This document shows, piece by piece, positions 31,141 to 42,398 of a DNA stretch of 64,000 nucleotides. The notes under the pieces are model-generated. The model was not told the DNA's origin and ran no database searches. It worked only from the letters and a program-made list of their open reading frames with translations. The position numbers were made by a program, and so were the translations under genes. Each line of letters begins with the position of its first letter. Position 1 is the first letter of the stretch. The DNA is from Lithodes maja (taxonomy: Eukaryota > Arthropoda > Malacostraca > Decapoda > Lithodidae). The stretch covers positions 1-64,000 of the forward strand of contig JBAKBP010010405.1 of assembly GCA_037953745.1 (NCBI GenBank). Reading direction: 5' to 3'.

Positions 31141-31352
31141 TTAACCCCTTCAGTACCGGTGACAACATTGTCACTCTATTCTGACAATTATTAGATGATT
31201 TTATTCAGCTTAGGAAGGACGTCTACCCATAAAAGGCTCCCAGACTATCTCAATTAATCCTTTCAGCTACCACCTATCCTTCCTGAGCTTCATAAAATCG
31301 TCTACATGTAGCTGAAATCAAATTGAGAATACGTCGCCGGTACAAAAGGAGA
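31141..31352. mobile_element. TTAA MITE (CCCCTTCAGTACCGG type)
   Basis: Starts TTAACCCCTTCAGTACCGG at 31141; right end ACGTCGCCGGTACAAAAGG then a mutated TTAA. A further fragment (TATGGCTAACCGTAGACGAT) lies at 31380-31440. Confidence 0.78.
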
Positions 31353-31487
31353 TAACTGGCAGTTAGTTTCTCAAGTTCAATGCTTACGTTTTAGTTATAT
31401 TATGGCTAACCGTAGACGATTTGACTAAGCCTGGGCTATAGCCATTGATGGAGTAAAACCTATTGACTGCCACAAGTCCTTCCCAAA

Positions 31488-32775
31488 CTTTATGTATGTA
31501 TGTATATACTCAGGCACATGCCCCATAGCTGGGGGTGGCCTACTCGAGACACAGCTCGAACAGAAACAACAAAATCAAATACAAATATTAAATTCACACA
31601 CACCTAGGTCGTGCAGAAGAAGACCCAGACACCAAGGCCCATTTGGGGTTCCCAGCAAAGATTCCCAGGTCTCAAACCAGCCGGAGAGGTTCCAGTCTCG
31701 ACAGACAGATATGCAGCGGAGCGCACCTGCCAACATCACTTCCAAGCATGGCCCTTCACAACATACACCGGTTCCCCGGGCCGTGCACATGACGGACTAT
31801 GATCTAGTCCAACTGGCATTTGACCCCCACTCCCAACTACCGCGTTATCACTCATCGATTCACAATGATTCATTAATTTCTATTTATCACCACTACTCTT
31901 GCCTGTTCTTTAGTCACCTCTCTATCTTCCAATGTTTGTTTTGTTCACACCATCTTTCCATCTTTTTCCGAGGTCTTCCTCTCAATCTATTTCCCCTTGT
32001 TTCTGACGCATATATTCTCTTTGTAAATCTTTCATCGTCCATTCGTACAACATATCCATACTAGCATAGCACCCTTCTTTCCACTCTGGCCGATAGGGGT
32101 TCCTGTTGTCCCACTCTCCTACTTACCTCTTCAATTCTCAATCTGTCTCTATTCGTCACTCCAAACATACTCCTCAAGCAGCTCATCTCCATCACATCCA
32201 TCATATCACATTGAGGTGTGGCAGAGTGGTCTTGCCACTGGACTGGTAATCCAATGGACCCGGGTTCGAATCCCAATATGTCAATGGGAAGATATTATTG
32301 GGATGGAATTTGTGCTGTACCTAGTTTCAGTGCATTACCACAGCAAACCGAAATGCCAAAACAAATACCCTCATTGTTCCCTGATTAAAATAGCACTGTA
32401 TGAATATTCCCATATTCAAAGTATGCTACAGGGGGGCAATGTCTAGTGAGTTAATTGCTCAATAGGTGGCGTTCTGAAAGTGAGGGTCCGAGACTGTGGG
32501 ATAAGACTGTGAAGCGCAGAGCCGAAGCGGCTTCAGAGATGGAGTTGCTTCGAGCCGTGAATAGGTGCTTCGCATATCTCACTCCCTAGACTGGAACAAG
32601 ACCTCACGGGCCTCACCGTGTTCAGCGGTAGAGTGTGCAGGCTCTCAGCCTATGCCCGAGAGGGAGTTGTTGGAATATAGAGAAAAACAAAAAATCCAAT
32701 TTCTTTTCTCTTGCATATTCAGATCCCATGTTTCAGCCCCATACATAACTGTTGGTACGAACTGAATACGGTATA
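31488..32775 (-). pseudogene. LINE (endonuclease-RT type) 3' part, interrupted by a SINE
   Basis: Minus strand from 32210 down: CLRSMFGVTNRDRLR, VSRRVGQQEPLSARVERRVLC, then a 3' untranslated region and a (GTAT)n tail at 31488-31506. The same region in the 55.3-kb copy reads WYGHVERMGDERLTKRICES. Sequence resumes at 32690-32775 (CAGCCCCATACATAACTGTTGG), matching 56100-56125, so 32211-32690 is an insertion. Frames are broken. Confidence 0.75.
32211..32690 (+). mobile_element. tRNA-derived SINE inserted in the LINE
   Basis: Box A near 32220 (TGGCAGAGTGGTC) and box B GGTTCGAATCC at 32263-32273. The tRNA-like head has an anticodon-like arm ACTGGTAATCC but lacks a paired acceptor stem. The body runs to an A-rich end AGAAAAACAAAAAATCC near 32690. 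Confidence 0.7.
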
Positions 32776-32883
32776 TTAATATAATGAGAGCCCTAATTAA
32801 ATTTAGAAAGCCTCATCATATAGAAAGGGTTAAGATCTATAAACAAATACCCTCACTGAGATGCATAATCGGCGGCCAGAAAG

Positions 32884-33098
32884 TTAAATGAAGATTGTGA
32901 CACATTTTGACAGATTATTCTGGCTATCATTAGACGATTTGATGTTTAAGAGGGATTTGTGGGAAATAAAAGGGTAAAGACAATCTCAAATAACCCTCTG
33001 GCTTCCATCTACGGTCTACCCTTCCTAATCTTAAAAATGTTATCTAATAATAGCCGGAAAACAGAAAAGAAATGCGTATTGGATCTTGAAAGGGTTAA
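32884..33098. mobile_element. TTAA MITE (GATTGTGACACATTTTGACAG type)
   Basis: TTAA 32884-32887 and 33095-33098; arms share GATTATTCTGGCTATCATTA and its inverted partner. Confidence 0.78.
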
Positions 33099-33374
33099 AA
33101 CCCGCATCAAAGGAAGAGGACCATCAAGTGACTAATGGCTTTATCATCCTTAAGTTACGACTGACACTAAAACAAGTCCCTAACAACCAATCTCCCAGCC
33201 TACCAGCGGGGCCTGACATGACCATACACAGACTCCTCGTAATTGGTCAGGGTATCATGGCAACACCCTCCCAACACTTAACAATCACAAGTAGGTTTTT
33301 GTTTTTCCAGATCCCCCATAGAATACAGCATCTCTCTCTCTCTTGTACCTTCTTCTGCACTATCATTTTCTTCC

Positions 33375-33510
33375 ACTACTGGTGGGTGGGACTCGTCAGC
33401 CTTGGTCGGCAACTCATCTAGGGAAGACAACCTTATACAAATCCAGGTGGATGGGACTCGTCAGCCTTGGTCGGCAACCTGTCTAGGGGAGTAAACCTTA
33501 TACAAAATAA
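33375..33510. repeat. Two-copy 65-bp direct repeat
   Basis: GGGACTCGTCAGCCTTGGTC occurs at 33387 and 33452 with matching surroundings. Confidence 0.8.
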
Positions 33511-33554
33511 CGAAGGGCGGTGCGCTCATCGATGCAACTTGCAGGAGGCGAACG

Positions 33555-33557
<3 letters not shown>

Positions 33558-33620
<63 letters not shown>
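33558..33620. repeat. (AC)n microsatellite
   Basis: About 31 AC units. Confidence 0.95.
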
Positions 33621-33621
<1 letters not shown>

Positions 33622-34255
33622 AACCTTTTGTTTCACTTATATAATTTCAGATCCTCCATGGAATTAAAGCCCCTCCCAACCAACGCACCCACCCTCACAA
33701 CCACCAGTCAGCCGTAGATTTCATAGATCATACCTCCCTTTATATATACTGTACATTATGTTTACAGCCGTCATATACGGTACAGCTCCACCGAACCTTA
33801 CACTAGTACCCTTGTTTATATTCCCAAATTTAGGACACTGGTACCCCGAGCTGAGGCTACTCTCGCATGTGTCTCACTTTAAGCCATAACATTTAATGAC
33901 ACTCTGCCGGGATAAAAACAACACCTAGTTTTATGTATCTTTATATTTTATTTCAATTATGTATTTATATACTTATGTAACTATTTTGTTTGTCTTAAAA
34001 ATAAATCAGTGGCATACTGTCCAATTTCGAACGTATTTACACACTCAACCTATTATTTGTTCTGCTTTGACCAGGACAATCACTACAATTTACCAAATTC
34101 AAACCAACCTATTTGCAATTCACTAAACCTCATCCTATCGAATTAAATTAACTGACTATAAGTTTGGTTAAGATAGATTAAATTAAGGTACCGAAAAAAG
34201 AACCGTACTGAAGAGGTGCAATTACATCCATAATTTTGGAATGCAGACGGGACAA

Positions 34256-34257
<2 letters not shown>

Positions 34258-34292
<35 letters not shown>

Positions 34293-34370
34293 GTGTGTGT
34301 GTGTGTGTGAGGGAGTGAGAGTGAGTGTGTGTGTGCATAAGTGAGAGAGAGAGAGAGAGAGCGTGGGAGA
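34258..34370. repeat. Compound (GA)n/(GT)n microsatellite
   Basis: GA run at 34258-34289, GT run to 34308, further GA/GT blocks. Frames through it are artefacts. Confidence 0.9.
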
Positions 34371-34387
34371 GACAGAGAGTGACATAC

Positions 34388-34569
34388 GATTGCCGAAAGG
34401 AGAGGATAACAAGGAAGGGGCGGGGGTAAGGAGCTGAGAAGAGGAATGTTTAGGGTGAGGGGGGGGGGGGGGTTTGCTTTAACAGCCCCCCCCCCCCCCC
34501 CCAGCCAACATTCCTCTTCTCAGCTCCTTACCCCCGCCCCTTCCTTGTTATCCTCTCCTCTCGGCAATC
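34388..34569. repeat. 63-bp near-perfect inverted repeat around poly(G)/poly(C)
   Basis: Arms 34388-34450 and 34507-34569 differ at one base. The spacer holds a G run and a C run that can also pair. Confidence 0.93.
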
Positions 34570-34648
34570 TCATGAACACCCAAGGCCAATTATAACTGAA
34601 TATTCACGACCGCGAGCTATTATTCGCCAGGTTTACATGTTGCACTAC

Positions 34649-34982
34649 TTAAGGGGAGATTTCCACTTGAGTGACTTTTTTCTTGACCCCTTTCTCCCTC
34701 ATGTCTAGCCCCATTGCTTTCGAGATTTTAAGACGTTCGCCCCAAATAGTTTAATTTTAAGAATTTATGCCCCATTCTGTAAATTTTAAGACCTTTCGTG
34801 CCATTTAGGTGTCGATTTTATCTTGGCGAGCGATAGCGAGCCTGTAATTTAAGAGTAAACGGCCTTCGGCCAAGACATTTCTCTATCGAAAAATGTACAA
34901 ATTTATCTTGAAAGGGGGTCAAGGGGTGATTTTTTTTTAGATTGCTGGAGGAGTAGGAAACAAACTAAAAACCTCCCCTTAA
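34649..34982. mobile_element. TTAAGGGG short element, complete (326 bp core)
   Basis: TTAA at 34649-34652 and 34979-34982, ends GGGGAGA and CCTCCCC. Internal core TTGGCGAGCGATAGCGAGCC and TCTATCGAAAAATGTACAAA. Best reference copy of the family together with 42399-42733. Confidence 0.8.
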
Positions 34983-35129
34983 GCGACCGTATCGGAACCC
35001 TGATCTCACGGTAAACATCGACCAAGACGCGTAATAAAACATCTACACAGTTCAACACATACCCGCACCGATTTGTCCTGCAAACAAAAACTCCTGCTTT
35101 TACAAACTGATGGAATTCACACCTACACA

Positions 35130-35576
35130 ACACTCCATACGCCCACACACACACACACAACACTCCATACGCCCACACACACCTACACAACACTCCATAC
35201 GCCCACACACACCTACACAGCACTCCATACGCCCACACACACCTACACAACACTCCATACGCCCACACACACCTACACAACACTCCATACGCCCACACAC
35301 ACCTACACAACACTCCATACGCCCACACACACCTACACAACACTCCATACGCCCACACACACCTACACAACACTCCATACGCCCACACACACCTACACAA
35401 CACTCCATACGCCCACACACACCTACACAACACTCCATACGCCCACACACACCTACACAACACTCCATACGCCCACACACACCTACACAACACTCCATAC
35501 GCCCACACACACCTACACAACACTCCATACGCCCACACACACCTACACAACACTCCATACGCCCACACACACACAC
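35130..35576. repeat. 30-bp minisatellite, about 15 units
   Basis: Unit CACTCCATACGCCCACACAC plus ACCTACACAA. Because 30 is divisible by three, all frames on both strands stay open; the long frames here are not genes. Confidence 0.95.
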
Positions 35577-35589
35577 CAGGGAACGTTAT

Positions 35590-35593
<4 letters not shown>

Positions 35594-35646
<53 letters not shown>
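35594..35646. repeat. (GA)n microsatellite
   Basis: About 26 GA units, directly after the minisatellite. Confidence 0.95.
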
Positions 35647-35648
<2 letters not shown>

Positions 35649-35649
35649 C

Positions 35650-36425
35650 GTTAAGCTGTTCTCTCAACCAAATGATCAAGTCACATCCATCCTACACCAC
35701 CCAGTTGTAAACACTCCATTAGAATCAATCCTCCCTGCAACCCCCAAATACCCAAAACAATAGTTTACCTAAAACTTACAAATATATATAATGATATAGC
35801 ATCCACTTTAATATTCCTCCTTGCAATCCCCAAAAAGCTGCACAACTATTTAAAAAATCTAAAAGATTATCAATATATATTTTTAATTCCCGTTAGAACT
35901 CCCCATTGCCTCAACACTGCACAATGACAAAACCCTATCGCCCCCATCCTCCCCCCCCCCCCCAACCAGCCTCCCCCCAACCTAAAAAAACAAACAAAAA
36001 CAAAAACAAAAAACACAATACATTTTATTTTTTTTCTTTCCTTGCAACACCCCACAACTACAACACAACGAAAACTAGCTAAACATGGCCCGCATCCATT
36101 TGTACAGACAGTTTTATATTATCATTCGCTTTTTGTTGACAGGAATCAGCTTACACAAATTAATCCAACTCCCTGCTATTTGCCATGACTCGAGGGGGGG
36201 ATGGTTTGGTCTGTAAGGCGAGAGGGTCTGTACATAATTTATCATCAGGAGGAACACGGACGGTTTCTGGCATACTCAGTCACCTACACCACTTCCTACT
36301 CCTCACACAACCTTACTAACTTCTGTCTACGTATTGTAAAAAAGCCTACATGTTATCTATCCTTAGGTAAAATGTGGAGGTTCGAAGTGAGAAGAAAGGT
36401 ATATGATGGATACCAGTACATGCTT
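35650..36425. other. Low-complexity spacer
   Basis: A- and C-rich DNA with short homopolymers (poly C at 35949, A/T-rich 35985-36040). No supported gene. Confidence 0.4.
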
Positions 36426-36429
36426 TTTA

Positions 36430-36735
36430 TACTTGAGGATCATGACGCGTTTAGACAGTTTATTCTGGCTACAATTAGAGTACTTTATACAGCTTAGGAA
36501 GGATATGTGGGACCTAAAAGGGTAAAGACTAAGACGCGTTTAGACAGTATATTCTGGTTATCAGTAGACGATATATATATATAGCTTAGTAAGGATCTGT
36601 GGGACCTAGAAGGTTAAAGACTTGTCTTAATTAACACTCAGACTACCATATTCCCTTCCTAATCTAAATATAATCGTCGAATGATAGCCAGAAAAAAAAA
36701 CTGTCAAAACGCGTCATGCTGGAGCTGTAGGTGCT
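36430..36735. mobile_element. TTAA-type MITE with internally duplicated left arm
   Basis: The left-arm words GACGCGTTTAGACAGT and TATTCTGG occur at 36446 and 36533; the right arm ends CAAAACGCGTCATGCTGGAG. The terminal TTAA copies are lost. Confidence 0.6.
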
Positions 36736-36739
36736 CAGA

Positions 36740-37235
36740 GGAGAAAGAGAAAGCGGGCGTTTTATAAGAAAATGGTAGATTATCGGGATAATTTCATTAT
36801 ACTTTTACATTATTCGCCAAAGGAAACATTACAAAGTCACAAAGGCTGGTAGGTGGAGGCACTAGGTACGATTCTTTATTCCATAGTTTAAAAATAACCG
36901 GGTTAATATTTAGGATTGAGTGAAGAGGATTATATTTTATTTCATCAAATTCAGATATTCGTGTTGATTGATAAACTTTAATTATATGAACAATAAGAAT
37001 AATAAAAATACATACTACGGGTAGCTTTATAAAGGTATATAACTTTGTTAATGCTAAGAATGAATTATAATCATTGATTACTGGTAATATATGAACATTA
37101 AGAAGAAGAATAAAGCATATTAAAATTATGTTTACGTAGATATATAACTTAGGTGATGCTAATAATGAATTAAAGCATATGGCAATATGTAAACTCTGAA
37201 GCGAAATTCTTCCCGCCTGAGCCGGTGTGAGTGGC
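36740..37235. other. AT-rich spacer
   Basis: No coding or repeat family recognised. Poly(T) follows at 37239-37258. Confidence 0.4.
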
Positions 37236-37515
37236 AGTTTTTTTTTTTTTTTTTTTTCCTACTATTTTTTTTAAAGACCTCCGTCTACGTATTGTGAAAA
37301 ACCTGTTATCCTCCGGCAAATTGTGGGGTTGAGTGAGTGAAGGGGGGGACAGTGAATGAAGGAGGATGCATGTTTTTCATAATACGTGTTGCTAGCCCCA
37401 AACGCGCGAGCAACTGTGGCTTTCAACCATCCGACACATCCCCTTTTATTTATGTGCATCACACATGTTACATACAAATAAAGTTTATATTTTGTTTTAC
37501 CCTACTGTGGAAAGA

Positions 37516-39201
37516 CTACGGATACACCACTCCTGCCCGGGCCTCACACAGTGGCATGACCCAGTCCTGTCGAACTGAGCTCATGACGCTGGTGGCATTG
37601 CCCCGGAGGATAGCCATCCCTAGTCTTTGCTTGAGCCAGAGGGTTTCCCGGGGTTCTCCTGAAACTTCTCTGATTTTACGGCCTATTTCATTCACCATCT
37701 TAAGGGTGGTAGGGCCGAAGACTCCTGAAGTTTCGAATGCCAGGGGCTCGAACTGATGATTTCTGGCGATGGCTTGATATTTTTCTCGCTTTTTATTTTC
37801 TGCTATCCGGGCGGCTTCACCTGCTTCGTCGGCGTTTCTGGCGATGTTGGTTGTGGAGAAAGTGTCAACACATGTGGCATCCTACACGAGGCACCGGCCA
37901 TTCTTGTAAGGGAAAGTGGTCATCCCATCTGGCCGTTTGCCGTCTTCTCTGTGAAGTCCATGTGGTTCGAGGATTGATGCACGGTTAGCACTCTGCAGGG
38001 CCCGTTTTATGACATCATTTAGTGCAGAGTGTCTTGGCAGGCGGCCTGCGTTGTAATTACATGACAAGGCATGGTGACCTTGAGCATCCATCCACCCACC
38101 ACACTTGCAAGTGTGTGGGTGACAAACTGCCGCACCCACTCTGAGCGCGATGGCAACCCGGAGCGCTTCAGCATCCAAGTGAGTTCCAAGAGGTGGGATG
38201 GGGATGGCGTGTAACCACAAGCCACTCTCCGAACGGGCGGCTGCCTGGAGGCGTGCTTTTGCAACCTGGTCTGCATTGGTTAGGAGATTTTCTTGAGTTT
38301 TCTTCGCCGAGATGGTATCCCACGCTTTCTGCTTGCTCCTGGAGGTACCCTGAGGCTCCTCCTCTACTCCTGTACTTCCCTTCCAGGTGTTAATCGCTGC
38401 TGTTACGTCCTCATTAAGTGTCATTCCGGGTTGAGAAGAAAGGATGGACAATACGAGGTCGTTGGTCGCGATGAGGGAAGAGATAAAGGCTGGGGAGGCA
38501 ATATCCGAGGCTCTCCGTATGCCCAAGCCCCCGAGGCGGACAGGAAGGGTGGCTTGTGTCCAGGCCCGTTCTTTAAATTCCACGTTGGTGATGCTGGTCA
38601 CTGCTTCTCGGATTATGCTGTCTAATTCTTGGAGGCCACCATTGTTCGTGTAGGTCATCGATGTGCGCAGGAGGTATTGGAGTTTTCGGATGGAGAAACA
38701 GTTCTTGAGCAGGGCCAGAGCTGAGTGGGCATCGATGTGTATCAGACGACTCACGAGACGTTGAAGCTCCTCCTTTTTAACTTGAAGTGCTGGTGGGATT
38801 GCTGCCAGAGTTAGTGGGGAACCTAATAGGGTTTGCTGGTGCTCCTGAAGGATCTTTACATCTGGCAATATGTTTCGAAACAGGGCCTGAGTCTCTTCTC
38901 CTTGTTCACGTGTGTGGTTGAGGAGGACAAGTTCACATTTGGTGTCATTTATCACTAGCCCGGCCTGGCCGAGGTCAGTTACGATGTTATTTAGGTCGGT
39001 TAGAACGTTCTCTACTGACCCGCCCAAGGTTGCATCGTCCAGGTACCATACATTCAGTTCTGACCTTACTTTGTTAGCTGCTGCATCCACCCCTATTGAG
39101 AAAAGAGCAGGACCACCTGGATCTCCCTGCTGTAACCCGGTCGCTGATGGGATTACCGTCTCGCCAAAAATCAGGATTAGGTGACAGAGCAGTAAACACA
39201 C
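37516..39201 (-). pseudogene. Non-LTR retrotransposon, RT to C-terminal CCHC/endonuclease-like domain, one stop
   Basis: One minus-strand frame from about 39201 to 37516. It starts in RT motif B (GLQQGDPGGPALFS) and has the catalytic WYLDDATLGG. The middle part is long and helical. Near the C terminus is CKCGG...GHHALSC, a CCHC finger, then KRPDGMTT and DATCVDTF, which resemble a PD-(D/E)XK endonuclease, as in R2/NeSL-type LINEs. The only lesion inside this frame is TAG at 37882-37884 where the context suggests a Trp codon. The RT N terminus is missing (5' truncation). Poly(T) at 37239-37258 may be its A tail. Clade assignment is tentative. Confidence 0.75.
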
Positions 39202-39253
39202 CCTTGTCTTGTCTCGGGGGTACCCAGGTGTAAGTTACATGGTCCTATTACTG

Positions 39254-39457
39254 AAAGGTGTCAAACCCCAGCAATGTTATTTAAACAGTTGAATGAATAT
39301 GAAAAGGAATACGAGAGAATGAACACGAAAACAAATGTTTTGGCCATTAAATCACTTCCAAAGTATTAATTTGAACTATAAACCACAATTTAATTTTTGC
39401 ACACACAATAATGTAGACTAAAAATAAAGGATTTGGCTTTCGTTTGACACCCTGTAA
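39254..39457. mobile_element. Short TIR element (GGTGTCAAAC termini)
   Basis: Ends AGGTGTCAAACC and CGTTTGACACCCTG are inverted. A second copy of the right part (CACTTCCAAA to TTTCGTTTGACACCCTG) lies at 40000-40178. Possibly a Tc1/mariner-type MITE; target duplication not settled. Confidence 0.55.
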
Positions 39458-39999
39458 TTACTGTACGACTGGGTCTCCCCCCCCTATGTTTTCATCTCGA
39501 AGACAACTGTTCTGCTGCTTCGGCGGCCGCAATATGAGCACTAAATCCGTCCGCGATGAGCTCAGCAAATAACATATTAAGGATGGGTCACATGAGCGCT
39601 TTTTCTTGCAACTTACAATCGGCAAAGTTATCATGACCATTTTGGAGGGTTCTGTTCACATTAGCGTCGGCAGCTCCAGTGAATGTAGGAAATTATAGTT
39701 GTTAAATCATATAGAAGCTAGAATTCAGAAGCTCACACTCTACAATTGCCGAGAATAGATGCAAGACAAAATAGCTGGTGTGACTCTGGGCTCACGGTCG
39801 GTAGCAGTTGGTACGGATGTATCTGGTGGGTCTGGGGTGCTCTGAACGACCACCATACACATTTATTGTGTGGTGTACAAGCTGGCGGGCGCTGACCACC
39901 ATCATAACTCTCACTTCACCTGCTTGCACACCATTTTACTCGCATAAGGAAGCAGAAATCTTTTTGCGTTGACTTTCCATGAGAACAGGGCGTCAGACG

Positions 40000-40178
40000 G
40001 CGGCATATTTTGTTTTAAGACTTGAATGGATATGTGAAAAATACAAGAACATTAACATCATATTGCTTTGTTTTTGGCCAACTGATCACTTCCAAATACA
40101 TAATAACTGTATTATAAACTTTGCATATACAATAATAAGGACAACAAAAAAGGGACTTGGTTTCGTTTGACACCCTGC
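40000..40178. mobile_element. Second, partial copy of the GTTTGACACC element
   Basis: Aligns with 39270-39457, including GGCCAACTGATCACTTCCAA and the shared right end. Confidence 0.5.
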
Positions 40179-40256
40179 ATGAGAGGTGATCAAATTGTGT
40201 GTTAACTCATGGAGTTGTGATTAATCACAAATTTTGGTTTGACGTGTACTTTCTTC

Positions 40257-40472
40257 TTAACCCTCTGAAGATTATAGCGCATTTTGACAGTTTATCCTGG
40301 CTATCATTAGACGATTATTTATATTACAAGACAATCTGTGAGAGTTATAAGGGTAAAGACTATATCAATTAACCTTCTGACTTCCACATACACCTCCTAA
40401 TATTAAGAAAAATCGTCTAACACTGGCCAGAAAACAGAAAGGAATTGCGTCACTGGATCTTCTAAGGGTTAA
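40257..40472. mobile_element. TTAA MITE, complete (208 bp core)
   Basis: TTAA 40257-40260 and 40469-40472; ends CCCTCTGAAGATTATAG and CACTGGATCTTCTAAGGG. Confidence 0.82.
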
Positions 40473-40741
40473 TATAATTACCGGTACACTATTATTATAA
40501 TGCATTAATAGTTCCACAGCGGAAAATTCTACCTTCCTCTCAGTTTAGTGGGAATATTATGTAGGAATATTATTGTTGCACTTGTTGTCTGTTCGAAGGC
40601 AAGATGGTCTCCATATTTATAGTGTTGTAGGAGCAATATAACACCGTTGTCTTTATACGTGAATTGGCGATGTACAGTTGTCCACATAAGTCCTGTCCCT
40701 CATCGTGACCCTTATGTGTGGAAGTAAAATAAGTAAGGATG

Positions 40742-40821
40742 AATTGCGAGTGTGGTTTCTTTTAGTTATCAGTTGTCTAATAATGAGTTAACCACTGCAT
40801 TAAATACTACACTCGCAATTC
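40742..40821. repeat. Inverted repeat with 13-bp perfect arms
   Basis: GAATTGCGAGTGT and ACACTCGCAATTC about 55 bp apart. Could be the ends of a tiny MITE. Confidence 0.5.
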
Positions 40822-41018
40822 AATCATGCGCATTATATTTCAGGATCGCGAAGATAAACAGAACCAATGTGGCAACTGTACATTCTAAATTCGCAAATGT
40901 ATAGGGAAATGTTGCGAAATTACAAATAAATACCGGTAGTTGTGTGGAACTATGTTGCCCTAAAAATGGTATTCCTTGATGTTTAAAGGGCAAGCAACAA
41001 CTACCTACATATAATACA

Positions 41019-41234
41019 TTAACACCTTCTGTACTAGCGACGTCTTTGTTTACCATATTCTAGCTATAGTTAGACGATTTGATGCTGCTTAAGAAGAATC
41101 TGTGGTATTATATTGGGTTAAGGGAGATAGTTTGAAGCTTGTTAATTGCTGAAAGCCCTCTTTAAACCGAATAATATCGTCCAATAATAGCGACAATGAA
41201 GTTAAAAGAACGTCGCCGGTACAGAAGGGGTTAA
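41019..41234. mobile_element. TTAA MITE, complete (208 bp core)
   Basis: TTAA 41019-41022 and 41231-41234; ends CACCTTCTGTACTAGCGACG and CGTCGCCGGTACAGAAGGGG. Confidence 0.85.
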
Positions 41235-41236
41235 TG

Positions 41237-41720
41237 CAACTATAGTATACATACAACCAAAGTTCCTCCACCCACCCACTCTGTTGATGTGAGTGACAAC
41301 TATAGTATACATACAACCAAAGTTCCTCCACCCACCCACTCTGTTGATGTGAGTGACAACTATAGTATACATACAACCAAAGTTCCTCCACCCACCCACT
41401 CTGTTGATGTGAGTGACAACTATAGTATACATACAACCAAAGTTCCTCCACCCACCCACTCTGTTGATGTGAGTGACAACTATAGTATACATACAACCAA
41501 AGTTCCTCCACCCACCCACTCTGTTGATGTGAGTGACAACTATAGTATACATACAACCAAAGTTCCTCCACCCACCCACTCTGTTGATGTGAGTGACAAC
41601 TATAGTATACATACAACCAAAGTTCCTCCACCCACCCACTCTGTTGATGTGAGTGACAACTATAGTATACATACAACCAAAGTTCCTCCACCCACCCACT
41701 CTGTTGATGTGAGTGACAAC
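41237..41720. repeat. 60-bp tandem repeat, 8 identical units
   Basis: Unit begins CAACTATAGTATACATACAA and ends TGTTGATGTGAGTGA. No base differences between units. It starts directly after the TTAA MITE. The 60-bp length keeps long frames open on both strands; none is a gene. Confidence 0.96.
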
Positions 41721-41756
41721 GTATAATTTAGGTGATTCAGAGGGCCCAACTCGTTG

Positions 41757-42092
41757 TTTTCTCTCTCTCTCACCCTCTTGCTCTGGGTTGTATCCATTCG
41801 TCCCCATTCAGCCTACTGTTTTAAGACGTTTAACCCCATCCAGGTGTCATTTTTTTCCTGGCGAGCGGTAGCAATCCAGCATAGTTTTAAAAGTGTTTTT
41901 GACAGCAGGCAAAATTTATACATTTTTCGATAGGAAAATGTCTCCGGCGAAGCTGAATTTGTACATACAATGCTGGCTCGCTATAGTTCGCCAGGAAGAA
42001 ATCAACACCTGGATGGGGATAAACGTCTTAAAACAGTAGGCTGAATGGGGCCGAATGGATACAACCCAGAGAAAGAGAGAAAAGGTGAGTAC
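41757..42092. repeat. Foldback member of the TTAAGGGG family
   Basis: The arm 41787-41890 (GGGTTGTATCCATTCGTCCC and on) is inverted at about 41972-42073 (CGAATGGATACAACCC). The core TCCTGGCGAGCGGTAGCAATC ties it to the dispersed family. Confidence 0.8.
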
Positions 42093-42398
42093 AAAACAGG
42101 TCACCCCCCTTAATGTATATTTTTCATAACAAAGCTCATGTGCATCCATTTTAGAATTCTGTGATAATATGGAACGTTTAATATTTCAGTTTTAATGAAA
42201 CATGTGAATTGCCTGGAGATAACCCGCCGCATCTCTCGAAGCCAATGTTCCCTGCAATTATCATGTGTGCCTTGCTTGCCCGTATCTACATTTTTTCAGG
42301 AAAGGTAAATTTGAATTAGATTGTCAGGGCTGCATAAAAACTAATTTAAATAATCTAGTTTCAAAACACTTGGTATGGCCACGACGGGCCTGTTTTCA

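Noticed and set aside
32216..32280. Functional tRNA-Thr-like gene
   Set aside because: Box A, box B and an anticodon-like arm are present, but there is no paired acceptor stem and a long tail follows; it fits a SINE.
35130..35576. CRISPR array
   Set aside because: Direct repeats without unique spacers in a eukaryotic repeat-rich context; it is a minisatellite.
34903..35763. Long frames on both strands with decapeptide repeats (158-258 codons)
   Set aside because: They are translations of the 30-bp minisatellite; the unit length divisible by three keeps every frame open.
37882..39201. Host gene of 439 aa
   Set aside because: RT motifs (QGDP, YLDD) and the continuation past a single TAG show it is a LINE fragment.
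41089..41807. 200-codon frames with 20-residue repeats on both strands
   Set aside because: Products of the identical 60-bp tandem array, not genes.
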